Positions 33,280 through 40,478 of a DNA stretch of 40,478 nucleotides are shown here, piece by piece (position 1 is the first letter of the stretch; each line of letters starts with the position of its first letter). Origin of the DNA: an uncultured Caulobacteraceae bacterium. Lineage in GTDB: Bacteria; Pseudomonadota; Alphaproteobacteria; Caulobacterales; Caulobacteraceae. The notes under the pieces are model-generated. The model was not told the DNA's origin, did not search any database, and saw only the letters and a list, made by a program, of their open reading frames with translations. The position numbers and the translations under genes are program-made. The stretch covers positions 1-40,478 of the forward strand of contig CAIQJF010000013.1 of NCBI GenBank assembly GCA_903872075.1, read 5' to 3'.

Positions 33280-35025
33280 TTAGGTTGCGTCGGCGTCCAC
33301 GAACAGCTTGCGCAGCTCCGCCTTGACGATCTTGCCGTTGGCGTTGCGCGGCAGGGTCTCGTGCCAGAAGATCACCCGGACGGGCACCTTGAAGGCCGCC
33401 AGCCGCTCGGCGACGAAGGCGCGCAGATCCTCCTCGCTGGCCTCGGCGCCGGGCTTGAGCGTCACCACCGCGCCGGGCTCCTCGCCGAGAGTCTTGTGCG
33501 GGATGCCCACCAGCGCGGCGTCCATCACCGCCGGGTGATCGTAGAGGACGTTCTCCACCTCGATGCAGTAGATGTTCTCGCCGCCGCGGATCAGCATGTC
33601 CTTGGCCCGGTCGATGATGAAGCAGAAGCCCTCCTCGTCCAGGCGGGCGAGATCGCCGGTCTTCACCCAGCCGTCCTGGAAGGTCTGGGCCGTGGCCTCC
33701 GGCTTGTTCCAATAACCCTTCACAACCTGCGGGCCCTTGCACCACAGCTCGCCCACCTCACCGATGGGAAGCTCGCGGTCGCCCTCGACGGTCATGATCT
33801 TCAGATCGGTGACCGGCACGGCCGGGCCGCAGGAATCGGGGCGGTGGGAGTAGTCCTCGGCGCCGTGGGTGGTGGCCGTGGCCGAGGTCTCCGTCATGCC
33901 CCAGCCGTTGCCGGGCTGCGACTTGGGGAAGGTCTCGGTGATCTTGCGGACAAGCTCCGGGGCCGAGGGCGCGCCGCCGTAGGCGACGCTTTCAAGGCTG
34001 GAGAGGTCGTAGTTCTTGCGCAGGGGATGCTCGATCAGCTGCCAGGCGATGGTGGGCACGCCCCCGGCGGAGTTCAGCTTCTCGCGCTCGATGAGCTCGA
34101 AGGCGCGCACCGGATCCCAGCGGCGCATCATGGCCAGCTTCGCCCCGCCGACCAGGCTGGGGTTGAGGATCGCGAAACAGCCGGTGGCGTGGAAGAAGGG
34201 CACGGACAGCAGGGTTCCCCGCTGCGGCGCGTCCGGATCAGCCACCGGCGGGGTTTCGCCCCGCCGCAGGAACGCCCGGGCCGAGGCGCAGGCGCCCGCC
34301 ATGATGTTGCAGTTGATGTTGCGGTTGGTGGCCAGGGCGCCCTTCGGCTTTCCGGTGGTGCCCGAGGTGTAGAAGATGGTGGCGTCGTCCTCGGGCTCCA
34401 CCGTCTCGTCGGGCAGGGCCGTATCGGGCAGGACCGCCCAGCTGTCGGGCTCGCCGATCACGGTCTCCAGCTTCACGACGTGGGGATTGGCGCTCTCCTC
34501 GATCAGGCGGCTGACGAACACGCGCTTGAGGTCCGGGCAGTTGTGCAGGTGCTCGGCCATTCTCTCCAGGCGCTCGGCGTCCATGATCGCCACCTTGGTC
34601 CCGGAATCGGTCAGGCCGTATTCCAGCTCCGGGCCGGTCCACCAGGCGTTGAGCGGGGTGACGATCGCGCCCAGCGAGGCCGCGGCGTAGAAGGCCACCG
34701 GCCATTCGGGCAGGTTGCGCATGACGATCGCCACCCGGTCGCCCTTCACGACGCCCTGACGGCGCAGTTCGTGGGCGAAGACGGCGGTGGCGCGGAAGAA
34801 GGCCTCGAAGCTGACTCGCTCGTCCTCGTGGACCAGGAAGATCTTCTCGCCATGCGCCCGCCCGGCCTCGGCCACGGCGCGCAGGGTCGGCGGAGCGTTC
34901 TTCCACACACGGGTCGGTATGCCCCGGATGGTCAGGGTCTCCATCTCGAACGGCGCGCCCGGCGCGGTGAGCGCGGCGTGGGCCGCGTCAATGGACATGG
35001 CGGGCCAGGCGGGAGCGTCGGTCAT
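33280..35025 (-). CDS. Acyl-CoA synthetase (AMP-binding, class I adenylate-forming)
   Basis: A 581-residue ligase that activates a carboxylic acid with ATP and CoA. Motifs: P-loop-like FYTSGTTGKPKG, GWGMTETSATAT (A5), GELWCKGPQVVKGYW, GWVKTGDLARLDEEGF (A7/hinge Asp) and the C-terminal lysine region LPRNANGKIVKAEL. An N-terminal extension of about 50 residues precedes the core. The substrate is likely a medium/long-chain or aromatic acid, not decidable here. Start is ATG at 35025. It lies 80 bases upstream of the YXWGXW gene on the same strand and divergent from the SpoIIAA-like gene. Confidence 0.9.
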   Translation of the reverse strand: MTDAPAWPAMSIDAAHAALTAPGAPFEMETLTIRGIPTRVWKNAPPTLRAVAEAGRAHGEKIFLVHEDERVSFEAFFRATAVFAHELRRQGVVKGDRVAIVMRNLPEWPVAFYAAASLGAIVTPLNAWWTGPELEYGLTDSGTKVAIMDAERLERMAEHLHNCPDLKRVFVSRLIEESANPHVVKLETVIGEPDSWAVLPDTALPDETVEPEDDATIFYTSGTTGKPKGALATNRNINCNIMAGACASARAFLRRGETPPVADPDAPQRGTLLSVPFFHATGCFAILNPSLVGGAKLAMMRRWDPVRAFELIEREKLNSAGGVPTIAWQLIEHPLRKNYDLSSLESVAYGGAPSAPELVRKITETFPKSQPGNGWGMTETSATATTHGAEDYSHRPDSCGPAVPVTDLKIMTVEGDRELPIGEVGELWCKGPQVVKGYWNKPEATAQTFQDGWVKTGDLARLDEEGFCFIIDRAKDMLIRGGENIYCIEVENVLYDHPAVMDAALVGIPHKTLGEEPGAVVTLKPGAEASEEDLRAFVAERLAAFKVPVRVIFWHETLPRNANGKIVKAELRKLFVDADAT

Positions 35026-35259
35026 CAGGCGTTTCCTTGGCGGACTTCAGGCCTATCGCCCGGAACGGGCGGGAGAGCGGGAACAAGCACAGGCGGGGGT
35101 GGCTGTTCAACCGCCGAAGCGGACACCGCGACGCGAAGGTTCGAATTCATTCGGCCTCGAAAGATTTGCCCCAGGTCAATGTGGAGCAGTGGACAGGCCG
35201 TAGGGTGAGACTGGGTCTCGGCCGGAGACCCAGACGCTCAGAGGCGTCCGGAGATTGAG

Positions 35260-35625
35260 ATGTTCACCTTCCTGATGGGTCTGGCCCCCGATGTCCTGGC
35301 CATCGAAGCCGCCGGCAAGATCACCCGCGAGGACTATCGCGAGCAGTTGATCCCGCGGGCCGAGGCCCTGATGGCGCGCGGCCCGATCAAGGCCCTGTGC
35401 GTGATCAAGAACAAGATTACCGACTATTCGCTGACGGCCCTGTGGGACGATCAGCGGTTCGGTCGGAAGCACTGGCGCGATCTCAGCCATCTGGCGATCG
35501 TCACCGACCGCGCCTGGATCAAGGCGGCCTGCGCCCTGGCGGCGCCGCTGCTGCCGGTGGCGATCCGGCTGTTTCCGGTGAGTGAGCTTGAGACGGCCAA
35601 GGCCTGGATCACCGCCGTCTGGTGA
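35260..35625 (+). CDS. SpoIIAA-like (STAS-type) small protein
   Basis: A 121-residue protein of the SpoIIAA-like group (DUF3478 type). It opens with a strand pair (VLAIEAAGKITREDYREQLIPR), then KALCVIKNKITDYSL, HLAIVTDRAWIKAACALAAPLL and a closing RLFPVSELETAKAWI helix. That order is shared with stress-linked SpoIIAA-like proteins of proteobacteria. No membrane segment or catalytic motif is seen. It stands alone; GAGATTG precedes the ATG. The 234 bases upstream, shared with the divergent synthetase gene, hold no motif I recognise. Confidence 0.8.
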   Translation: MFTFLMGLAPDVLAIEAAGKITREDYREQLIPRAEALMARGPIKALCVIKNKITDYSLTALWDDQRFGRKHWRDLSHLAIVTDRAWIKAACALAAPLLPVAIRLFPVSELETAKAWITAVW

Positions 35626-35643
35626 ACCGGCCGCACCGGTTGA

Positions 35644-35807
35644 ACCACAGAGACACAGAGACACAGAGGGGCCCGTCCGCGCTCTCCCAATCCGGGCGCA
35701 CTGAGACCAGGTGAAATCGCGCGCGGAGCGCGCAATGTCGCACCGACCTGATCGCGAATTCACCGCGAGGTCAGACGGGCCCCTCTGTGTCCCTGTGCCT
35801 CTGTGGT
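35644..35807. repeat. Nested inverted-repeat element between convergent genes
   Basis: Arms of 34 bp (35644-35677 and 35774-35807) pair with two mismatches; each is built of short CACAGAG/CTCTGTG units. Inside lie a second arm pair, GGTGAAATCGCG (35710-35721) with CGCGAATTCACC (35753-35764, one mismatch), and a short perfect stem, GCGCGC-GGA-GCGCGC (35719-35733). The element fills almost the whole gap between the SpoIIAA-like gene and valS and could end both transcripts. It may be a dispersed palindromic repeat or a miniature mobile element. No transposase or target duplication was seen. Confidence 0.8.
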
Positions 35808-35813
35808 GAATCC

Positions 35814-38474
35814 CTACCCGACGGATTCGAGGCGCAGGAGTATGGCTTCGAGGCGGGCCCTGGCCTGTTCGGCGGCGGCGAGGCGGTCGCGGTTTTCGTC
35901 CACGACCTCCGGCGGCGCGCGGCGGACGAAATCGGCGTTGGCGAGTTTCTTGGCCGTCTTGTCGATATCCGCCGACTGGGCGGCGATCTCCTTGGCCAGG
36001 CGCGCGCGCTCGGCCGGCAGGTCGAGCAGGCCCTTGACGTCGAGGGCCAGGGCCGCGCCGCCGGCGACGAAGCCCACGGCCCCGGCCGGCGCCGGGCTTT
36101 CGAAGCGCAGGGCGCCGATGCGCAGGGTATGGCCGATCACCGCGGCGTTAGCCTCGAAGGCCCGGCGCTGGGCGTCGGCGGCTTCGGCGACGATCAGATC
36201 CGGCCGGGCGCCGGGGGGCACATTAAGCTCGGCGCGGACCGAGCGGCCCTCGGTGACCGCGGCGATGACCAGGTTGATCTCGGTCTCGGCGTCCTCGTCG
36301 GCGTAGGTGTCGGGCAGATCCGGCCAGGCCGTCGAGATCAGCAGGCCGTCCCGCGGGCGGCCTTCGGGCGCCGTCTGGGCCCAGAGCTCTTCGGTGATGA
36401 ACGGCGCGACAGGGTGCAGGACCTTCAGGATGGTCTCCAGCACCCAGGCGGCCATGGCCCGGGTCTCGGCCTTGGCGGCCTCGTCGTCGCCGTTGAGGAT
36501 CGGCTTGGCGAACTCCACGAACCAGTCGCAGAACAGGTTCCAGATGAAGCGGTAGAGGGTGCCGGCCACGTCGTCGAAGGCGCAGGCCTCGACAGCCGCG
36601 GTGACCTCGCGCACGGCCTTCAGGGTCTCGCCCCGCACCCAGCGGTTGACGGTGTGTTTGACCGTGGCCGGATCGAAGCCTTCGATGCTCTCGCAACCGT
36701 TCATCTGGCAGAAGCGGGCGGCGTTCCACAGCTTGGTGCCGAAATTGCGATAGCCCTCGATGCGCTGCTTCGACAGGCGGATGTCGCGAGCCTGGCCGCT
36801 CATGGCGGTGAGGGTGAAACGCAGGGCGTCGGCGCCGTATTCGTCCACCAACTCCAGAGGGTCCATGACATTGCCCTTGGACTTGGACATCTTGGCCCCT
36901 TCCGCGTCGCGGATCAGGGCGTTGATGAACACCCGCTGGAAGGGCGCCTTTCCGGTGAAGTGGATGCCCATCATCATCATCCGGGCGACCCAGAAGAAGA
37001 TGATGTCGAAGCCGGTCACCAGGGTGTGGGTGGGATAGAAGCGAGCAAGATCCTCGGTCTTGGCCGGCCAGCCCAGGGTGGAAAAGGGCCAGAGGGCGGA
37101 GGAGAACCAGGTGTCGAGCACGTCCTCGTCCTGACGCAGATCCTCATCGCGCCCATAGCGCTCATAGGCGGCGGCGTGAGCCTCCTCGGCGGTCTCGGCC
37201 ACGAAGATATGGCCATCGGGGCCGTACCAGGCGGGAATGCGGTGACCCCACCACAGCTGGCGCGAGACACACCAGGGCTCGATGTTCCGCATCCATTCGA
37301 AATAGGTCTTCTCCCAGTGGCGGGGCTCGAAGACGGTTTCGCCGTTCTCCACGGCGCGGATCGCCGGCTGAGCCAGGACCTTGGCGTCCACGTACCACTG
37401 GTCGGTGAGCCAGGGTTCGACCACGACGCCGGAGCGGTCGCCGTGCGGCACGGCGTGGCGCGTGGGCTCGACGCCGCGCAGCAGGCCGAGGGCCTCGAAT
37501 TCCGCAATCACCTTCTTGCGGGCCACGAACCGGTCGAGGCCGCGGTATTCCGTCGGCGCGTTCTCATTCACCCGGGCCTGGGAATCGAGAATGTTGATCA
37601 TCGGCAGGCGGTGGCGCTGGCCGACCTTGAAGTCGTTGAAATCGTGGGCAGGGGTGATCTTCACCGCCCCCGAGCCCTTCTCCGGATCGGCGTAGTCGTC
37701 GGCGATGATCGGAATGGGCCGGCCGACGATGGGCAGGCGCACGCACTTGCCGATCAGATGCTTGTAGCGCTCGTCGGAGGGATGGACGGCTACGGCGGTG
37801 TCGCCGAGCATGGTCTCCGGGCGGGTGGTGGCGACGACGATCTCGCCCGAGCCGTCCTCCAGCGGATAGGCCAGATGCCAGTAACAGCCCTCGACCTCCC
37901 GTTGTTCCACCTCAAGGTCGCTGATGGCCGTCTGGAACTGCGGGTCCCAGTTCACCAGGCGCTTGTCCCGATAGATCAGCTTCTGCTTGTGCAGGGTGAC
38001 GAAGACCTTGCGCACGGCGGCGGAAAGGCCGTCGTCGAGGGTGAAGCGCTCGCGGCTCCAGTCGCAGGAGGCGCCCAGGCGACGCAGTTGGTTGACGATC
38101 GTCCCGCCAGACTTGGCCTTCCACTCCCAGATGCGCTCGACGAAGGCCTCTCTCCCTAAGTCGCGGCGGCCGATGTTGCCCTCGGCGGCGAGCTGGCGCT
38201 CGACCACCATCTGGGTGGCGATGCCGGCGTGGTCGGTGCCAGGCAGCCACAGGGCCGCCATGCCCTTCATGCGGGCGTAGCGGGTCAGCACGTCCTGAAG
38301 AGTGTTGTTGAGGGCGTGACCGATGTGCAGCGAGCCGGTGACGTTGGGCGGGGGGATGACGATGCTGAAGCCGGGGGCGGCGGGATCGTCGATGGGCGCG
38401 AAGGCGCCCGAGTCTTCCCAGGCGGCGTAGAGGCGCGGCTCGGCGGCGGCGGGATCGAAGGTTTTCTCAAGCAT
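35814..38474 (-). CDS. valS: Valine--tRNA ligase
   Basis: Charges tRNA-Val. The 886-residue product has the class I signatures PPPNVTGSLHIGHALN (HIGH at residues 50-53) and KMSKS (residues 528-532). An editing domain lies between them (ETMLGDTAVAVHP), an anticodon-binding domain follows, and a C-terminal coiled-coil arm covers about residues 815-880 (RLAKEIAAQSADIDKTAKKL). ATG at 38474 starts the usual MLEKTFDP opening; an upstream in-frame ATG at 38519 adds a non-conserved extension. It lies 98 bases after popZ on the same strand, so the two may be cotranscribed. Confidence 0.97.
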   Translation of the reverse strand: MLEKTFDPAAAEPRLYAAWEDSGAFAPIDDPAAPGFSIVIPPPNVTGSLHIGHALNNTLQDVLTRYARMKGMAALWLPGTDHAGIATQMVVERQLAAEGNIGRRDLGREAFVERIWEWKAKSGGTIVNQLRRLGASCDWSRERFTLDDGLSAAVRKVFVTLHKQKLIYRDKRLVNWDPQFQTAISDLEVEQREVEGCYWHLAYPLEDGSGEIVVATTRPETMLGDTAVAVHPSDERYKHLIGKCVRLPIVGRPIPIIADDYADPEKGSGAVKITPAHDFNDFKVGQRHRLPMINILDSQARVNENAPTEYRGLDRFVARKKVIAEFEALGLLRGVEPTRHAVPHGDRSGVVVEPWLTDQWYVDAKVLAQPAIRAVENGETVFEPRHWEKTYFEWMRNIEPWCVSRQLWWGHRIPAWYGPDGHIFVAETAEEAHAAAYERYGRDEDLRQDEDVLDTWFSSALWPFSTLGWPAKTEDLARFYPTHTLVTGFDIIFFWVARMMMMGIHFTGKAPFQRVFINALIRDAEGAKMSKSKGNVMDPLELVDEYGADALRFTLTAMSGQARDIRLSKQRIEGYRNFGTKLWNAARFCQMNGCESIEGFDPATVKHTVNRWVRGETLKAVREVTAAVEACAFDDVAGTLYRFIWNLFCDWFVEFAKPILNGDDEAAKAETRAMAAWVLETILKVLHPVAPFITEELWAQTAPEGRPRDGLLISTAWPDLPDTYADEDAETEINLVIAAVTEGRSVRAELNVPPGARPDLIVAEAADAQRRAFEANAAVIGHTLRIGALRFESPAPAGAVGFVAGGAALALDVKGLLDLPAERARLAKEIAAQSADIDKTAKKLANADFVRRAPPEVVDENRDRLAAAEQARARLEAILLRLESVG

Positions 38475-38572
38475 GGATCTGACCCGGGCGCGGGATATCG
38501 CGCCGAAGAGGAATGACAAGGCGGGACCACGGAGGCCCCGGACGGCGATGGCGTGGGCGGCGCGGCGGGCCG

Positions 38573-39103
38573 CTAGCCTACTCGGCCGCGCACGATGCGC
38601 TCGACTTCTTCGTCCACGCGGGCCTTGACGATGCCGGCCAGGTTCTCGTCGAGCCAGGCCTTGAGCACCGGCTTGAGGAGCTCGCGGGTGAGGTCTTCCA
38701 GGGTGGCGCCCCCGGGCGCGACGGCCAGGGCGGACGCCGGCCGCTCCACGGCGAAGCTCAGGCGATCAAGGCTGGCGCCGACGCTGACGGCGGTCTCACG
38801 GGAGACGGCGCCGGAATCGGCGGCCGAGACCACGGCGACCTCGCGGGAAGGCTCAGGGGCGGCGGCAGGCGCGGGCGCGGGTTCAGGCGCGGCGCGCACG
38901 GGTTCTGGCGACGGCGGATCGGCGAACGGCGAGGGCTCGGCCGGCGCGCGCTCGGTGAGCAGCAGCACATCCTCGTGCTCGCCGGCCGGGGCGGAATCGG
39001 CCGGGCCGACGGGGCCGACGGAGGCCATGTCCTCGGAGATGATCCGGCGGATCGAGGCGAGGATTTCGTCCATGCTCGGTTCGGCGGGGGTCAGTTCAGT
39101 CAT
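38573..39103 (-). CDS. popZ: PopZ polar organising protein (DUF2497)
   Basis: A 176-residue protein with the PopZ layout. Residues 10-25 (SMDEILASIRRIISED) are the conserved N-terminal helix that binds client proteins. A Pro/Glu/Ala-rich disordered spacer covers about residues 28-100. The C-terminal helices carry LEDLTRELLKPVLKAWLDEN (about 136-155) and the oligomerisation tail EEVERIVRGRVG. In Caulobacter PopZ forms a polar matrix that anchors the ParB-parS complex and recruits cell-cycle regulators; length there is almost the same. It sits between the PCMT-like gene and valS, all on one strand. Confidence 0.93.
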   Translation of the reverse strand: MTELTPAEPSMDEILASIRRIISEDMASVGPVGPADSAPAGEHEDVLLLTERAPAEPSPFADPPSPEPVRAAPEPAPAPAAAPEPSREVAVVSAADSGAVSRETAVSVGASLDRLSFAVERPASALAVAPGGATLEDLTRELLKPVLKAWLDENLAGIVKARVDEEVERIVRGRVG

Positions 39104-39192
39104 CGCGGGGGCAAGGTCCAGGGCAGGATGAACGTCCAGGGCCGTTAAATACGCGCCCGGCGGATTTCCCGCAAACCTGAGCGGGCGGGTCT

Positions 39193-39762
39193 TTAGAACA
39201 CGAAGCCTTTTTCGGCCTCGAAACCGGCCATCATCGGGGCGCCGCAGTCAAACAGGGGCCGCGAGCCCAGGTCGTGACCGCCGCGCAGATAGAGCATGGC
39301 CCGGCCGATGGCGCCGCGGCGCTCGACCACCGCAAGACGCCCGGCCGGGGCGATGGCGGCGAGCCAGCTGGCCGGAACCTCGCTGACCACGCCCTCGCAG
39401 ACGACCAGATCATATTGGCCGGTGACGGCGCGGAGATCGGCGCCATCGTGGCGCGTGACCGTCAGGCCCATGCGCTCCAGAAGCGCGGCGACATAGGGGG
39501 CGGCGATGGCGAGGACCGTTTCGCCAGGCTTGCCGTGGACGCCCTGCAGCAGCTTGGCCGCGTCGCGGGGGCTGAGCATCCAACGGCCGGGGGCGTATTC
39601 CACCTCGGCGTCGGCATAGGCCAGATAGGCCTTGCCGGGCGCCATCAGGCTCTCGCGTGGGAAGGTCCGCATGGCGTCCTGGATCGTCAGGTCGGTGACG
39701 TCGGACGGACGGACCTGGCTGTCGACCATGATGTCGCGCGCAAGGGCGAAATCGGCGCTCAT
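39193..39762 (-). CDS. Protein-L-isoaspartate O-methyltransferase-like protein
   Basis: A 189-residue protein of the PCMT family. The N-terminal half is well kept: ARDIMVDSQVRPSDVTD, then RTFPRESLMAP and RWMLSPRDAAKLLQG. The SAM-binding part is not: where PCMT has a GxGSGY loop, this protein has VLAIAAPYVAAL, so it may not repair isoaspartate. The C-terminus keeps DLVVCEGVVSEVPASWLAA in the motif-II region. Length is shorter than true PCMT (about 210-220). It precedes popZ by 89 bases on the same strand. Confidence 0.8.
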   Translation of the reverse strand: MSADFALARDIMVDSQVRPSDVTDLTIQDAMRTFPRESLMAPGKAYLAYADAEVEYAPGRWMLSPRDAAKLLQGVHGKPGETVLAIAAPYVAALLERMGLTVTRHDGADLRAVTGQYDLVVCEGVVSEVPASWLAAIAPAGRLAVVERRGAIGRAMLYLRGGHDLGSRPLFDCGAPMMAGFEAEKGFVF

Positions 39763-39916
39763 GACATATTCCCTGAAGCGGCAAGGCGAGAGGCGTTCTC
39801 GAAGGTGGGGCGCTTATAGGTCCCGCCGGGGCGGAGTGGCAATCGCCGCGCCGCCTATGGCGCGCTGCGCGGACGGATTGCCCCGGCGAGGATCGTCTGA
39901 TAGCCATCCCCGCCAC

Positions 39917-39990
39917 GGCCTGATGGCGGAGTGGTTACGCAGCGGACTGCAAATCCGTGCACCCGAGTTCGATTCTCGGTCAGGCCTCCA
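39917..39990 (+). tRNA. tRNA-Cys (GCA)
   Basis: A full cloverleaf of 74 bases. Acceptor stem GGCCTGA pairs with TCAGGCC over seven bases, then discriminator T (U73, the Cys identity base) and an encoded CCA. The anticodon loop CTGCAAA holds GCA at 39949-39951. The T arm is CCGAG-TTCGATT-CTCGG. It lies 154 bases after the divergent PCMT-like start. No clear T-rich terminator follows; a weak GC hairpin (CGCGAC/GTCGCG) lies about 15 bases downstream. Confidence 0.97.
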
Positions 39991-40090
39991 ACCTCCTTTG
40001 CAGCGCGACTCGCGGGGTCGCGGTGGTTCCACCGGCCCCTGGCGCCTGTGCGCGGCGGGAGGGGCCCGCGGCGCGCGCCCGGCCGTTGCG

Positions 40091-40478
40091 TCAGGAAAAT
40101 CCGCTGGAATCTCGCCGGATGGACGGCGCCGGGTCCCAGTAGACGATCTCGTCCTCGGCCGGATCGACCGGTGTGAGATCGTTGGCCGGCGGCGGCGGTA
40201 GTTCGGCCGGCTCCGGTTGGGGCGGATCGTAGGTCCAGCCGTTGCGGTCTTCGTCCCACCTGATGCGCCTGCGGCTGGGCAGGCGGTACTGAGAGTGGGG
40301 CGGGCGGGTGAAGGGCGCCTTGCGCCAGCGATCGCCGTCCCAGAGGCTCCAGTCCGGTTCGATGCACAGATCCTTGCAGATCCGGCGGACGACCTGTTCG
40401 ATCGGGACGTTGTCGAGATCGGCGTAGGCTTCGTCGTCCTCGAGACGCTCATCGAGCGCCTTCTCGAGTTCGTCATAG
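40091..40478 (-). CDS. Protein of unknown function, C-terminal part (5' end outside window)
   Basis: An open frame enters from the right edge and runs 128 codons to TGA at 40093-40091, with no ATG needed inside the window. The visible part is acidic at first (YDELEKALDERLEDDEAYAD), then IEQVVRRICKDLCIEPDWSL, a Trp/Arg-rich stretch (WDGDRWRKAPF, RRRIRWDEDRNGW), a proline-rich linker and a short acidic end. I recognise no domain. Codon choice (G/C third positions) is like the neighbours, and the other frames here give Arg/Pro-rich nonsense, so this frame is the coding one. Confidence 0.7.
   Translation of the reverse strand, partial: YDELEKALDERLEDDEAYADLDNVPIEQVVRRICKDLCIEPDWSLWDGDRWRKAPFTRPPHSQYRLPSRRRIRWDEDRNGWTYDPPQPEPAELPPPPANDLTPVDPAEDEIVYWDPAPSIRRDSSGFS

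Noticed and set aside
35787..38159. Open frame of about 790 codons on the plus strand over valS
   Set aside because: Antisense to valS, whose class I synthetase motifs are all present. The frame also starts inside the inverted-repeat element.
40000..40040. Terminator of tRNA-Cys
   Set aside because: A six-pair GC stem is present but no T run follows, so a Rho-independent terminator cannot be claimed.
1..40478. CRISPR array, insertion sequence, prophage or integron
   Set aside because: No regularly spaced direct repeats, transposase, integrase or phage structural gene was found. The only repeats are the (CCG)10 run, the QPQQR coding repeats and the inverted-repeat element at 35644-35807.

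Overview
The window reads as chromosome of a high-GC alphaproteobacterium, most likely a member of the Caulobacterales (Caulobacter/Phenylobacterium/Brevundimonas type). Pointers are a PopZ polar organiser beside valS, dense GC-rich coding with long antisense shadow frames, a short NrdA without an ATP cone, a lipid A gene run msbA-DUF374-waaA-lpxK, and promoter elements close to the Caulobacter housekeeping consensus. The pair bchE-bchJ shows that the strain, or a close ancestor, makes bacteriochlorophyll. This placement comes from reading the genes, not from a database search.

Layout. 1-5.5 kb: the end of an OmpA-family protein with a textbook terminator, then class Ia ribonucleotide reductase in two separate units (nrdA and nrdB). 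Each is preceded by a matched pair of NrdR-like boxes, and mtnA and a glutathione S-transferase lie between them on the other strand. 5.5-12.8 kb: a MaoC-like hotdog protein, a tyrosine-phosphatase-like enzyme, a secreted protein and a lipoprotein, a dienelactone hydrolase and a large autotransporter. 12.9-17.1 kb: a PhoR-like histidine kinase, purD, an APH-type kinase and a short Crp/Fnr remnant. 17.1-23.2 kb: a methyltransferase, the lipid A/Kdo genes with four-base overlaps, and cysteine-free ribosomal protein L31 whose leader carries a terminator-like hairpin. 23.2-29.6 kb: a second ABC exporter, an alkylation-repair pair (Ada-AlkA fusion plus Ogt), a GlpQ-like protein lacking catalytic residues, a TSUP permease and a small membrane protein. 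29.6-32 kb: bchE-bchJ behind a perfect FNR/FixK palindrome and a PpsR/CrtJ-type box. 32-40.5 kb: a YXWGXW-repeat protein, an acyl-CoA synthetase, a SpoIIAA-like protein, a nested inverted-repeat element, valS, popZ, a PCMT-like protein, tRNA-Cys and the end of an unknown protein.

How the parts work together. dNTP supply appears to be controlled by transcription (NrdR boxes at both genes), because neither NrdA nor NrdB carries the ATP cone that lets dATP switch off the enzyme. The oxygen-sensitive cyclase BchE has one site for an oxygen-sensing activator and one for a redox/light repressor within 50 bp. The msbA-to-lpxK run groups lipid A flipping, acylation, Kdo transfer and 4'-phosphorylation. 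ValS, PopZ and the PCMT-like gene form a housekeeping/cell-polarity block. No insertion sequence, integrase, phage gene or CRISPR array was seen. No stretch over 300 bases lacks a gene; the longest gap (372-639) is filled by the OmpA terminator and the nrdA control region.
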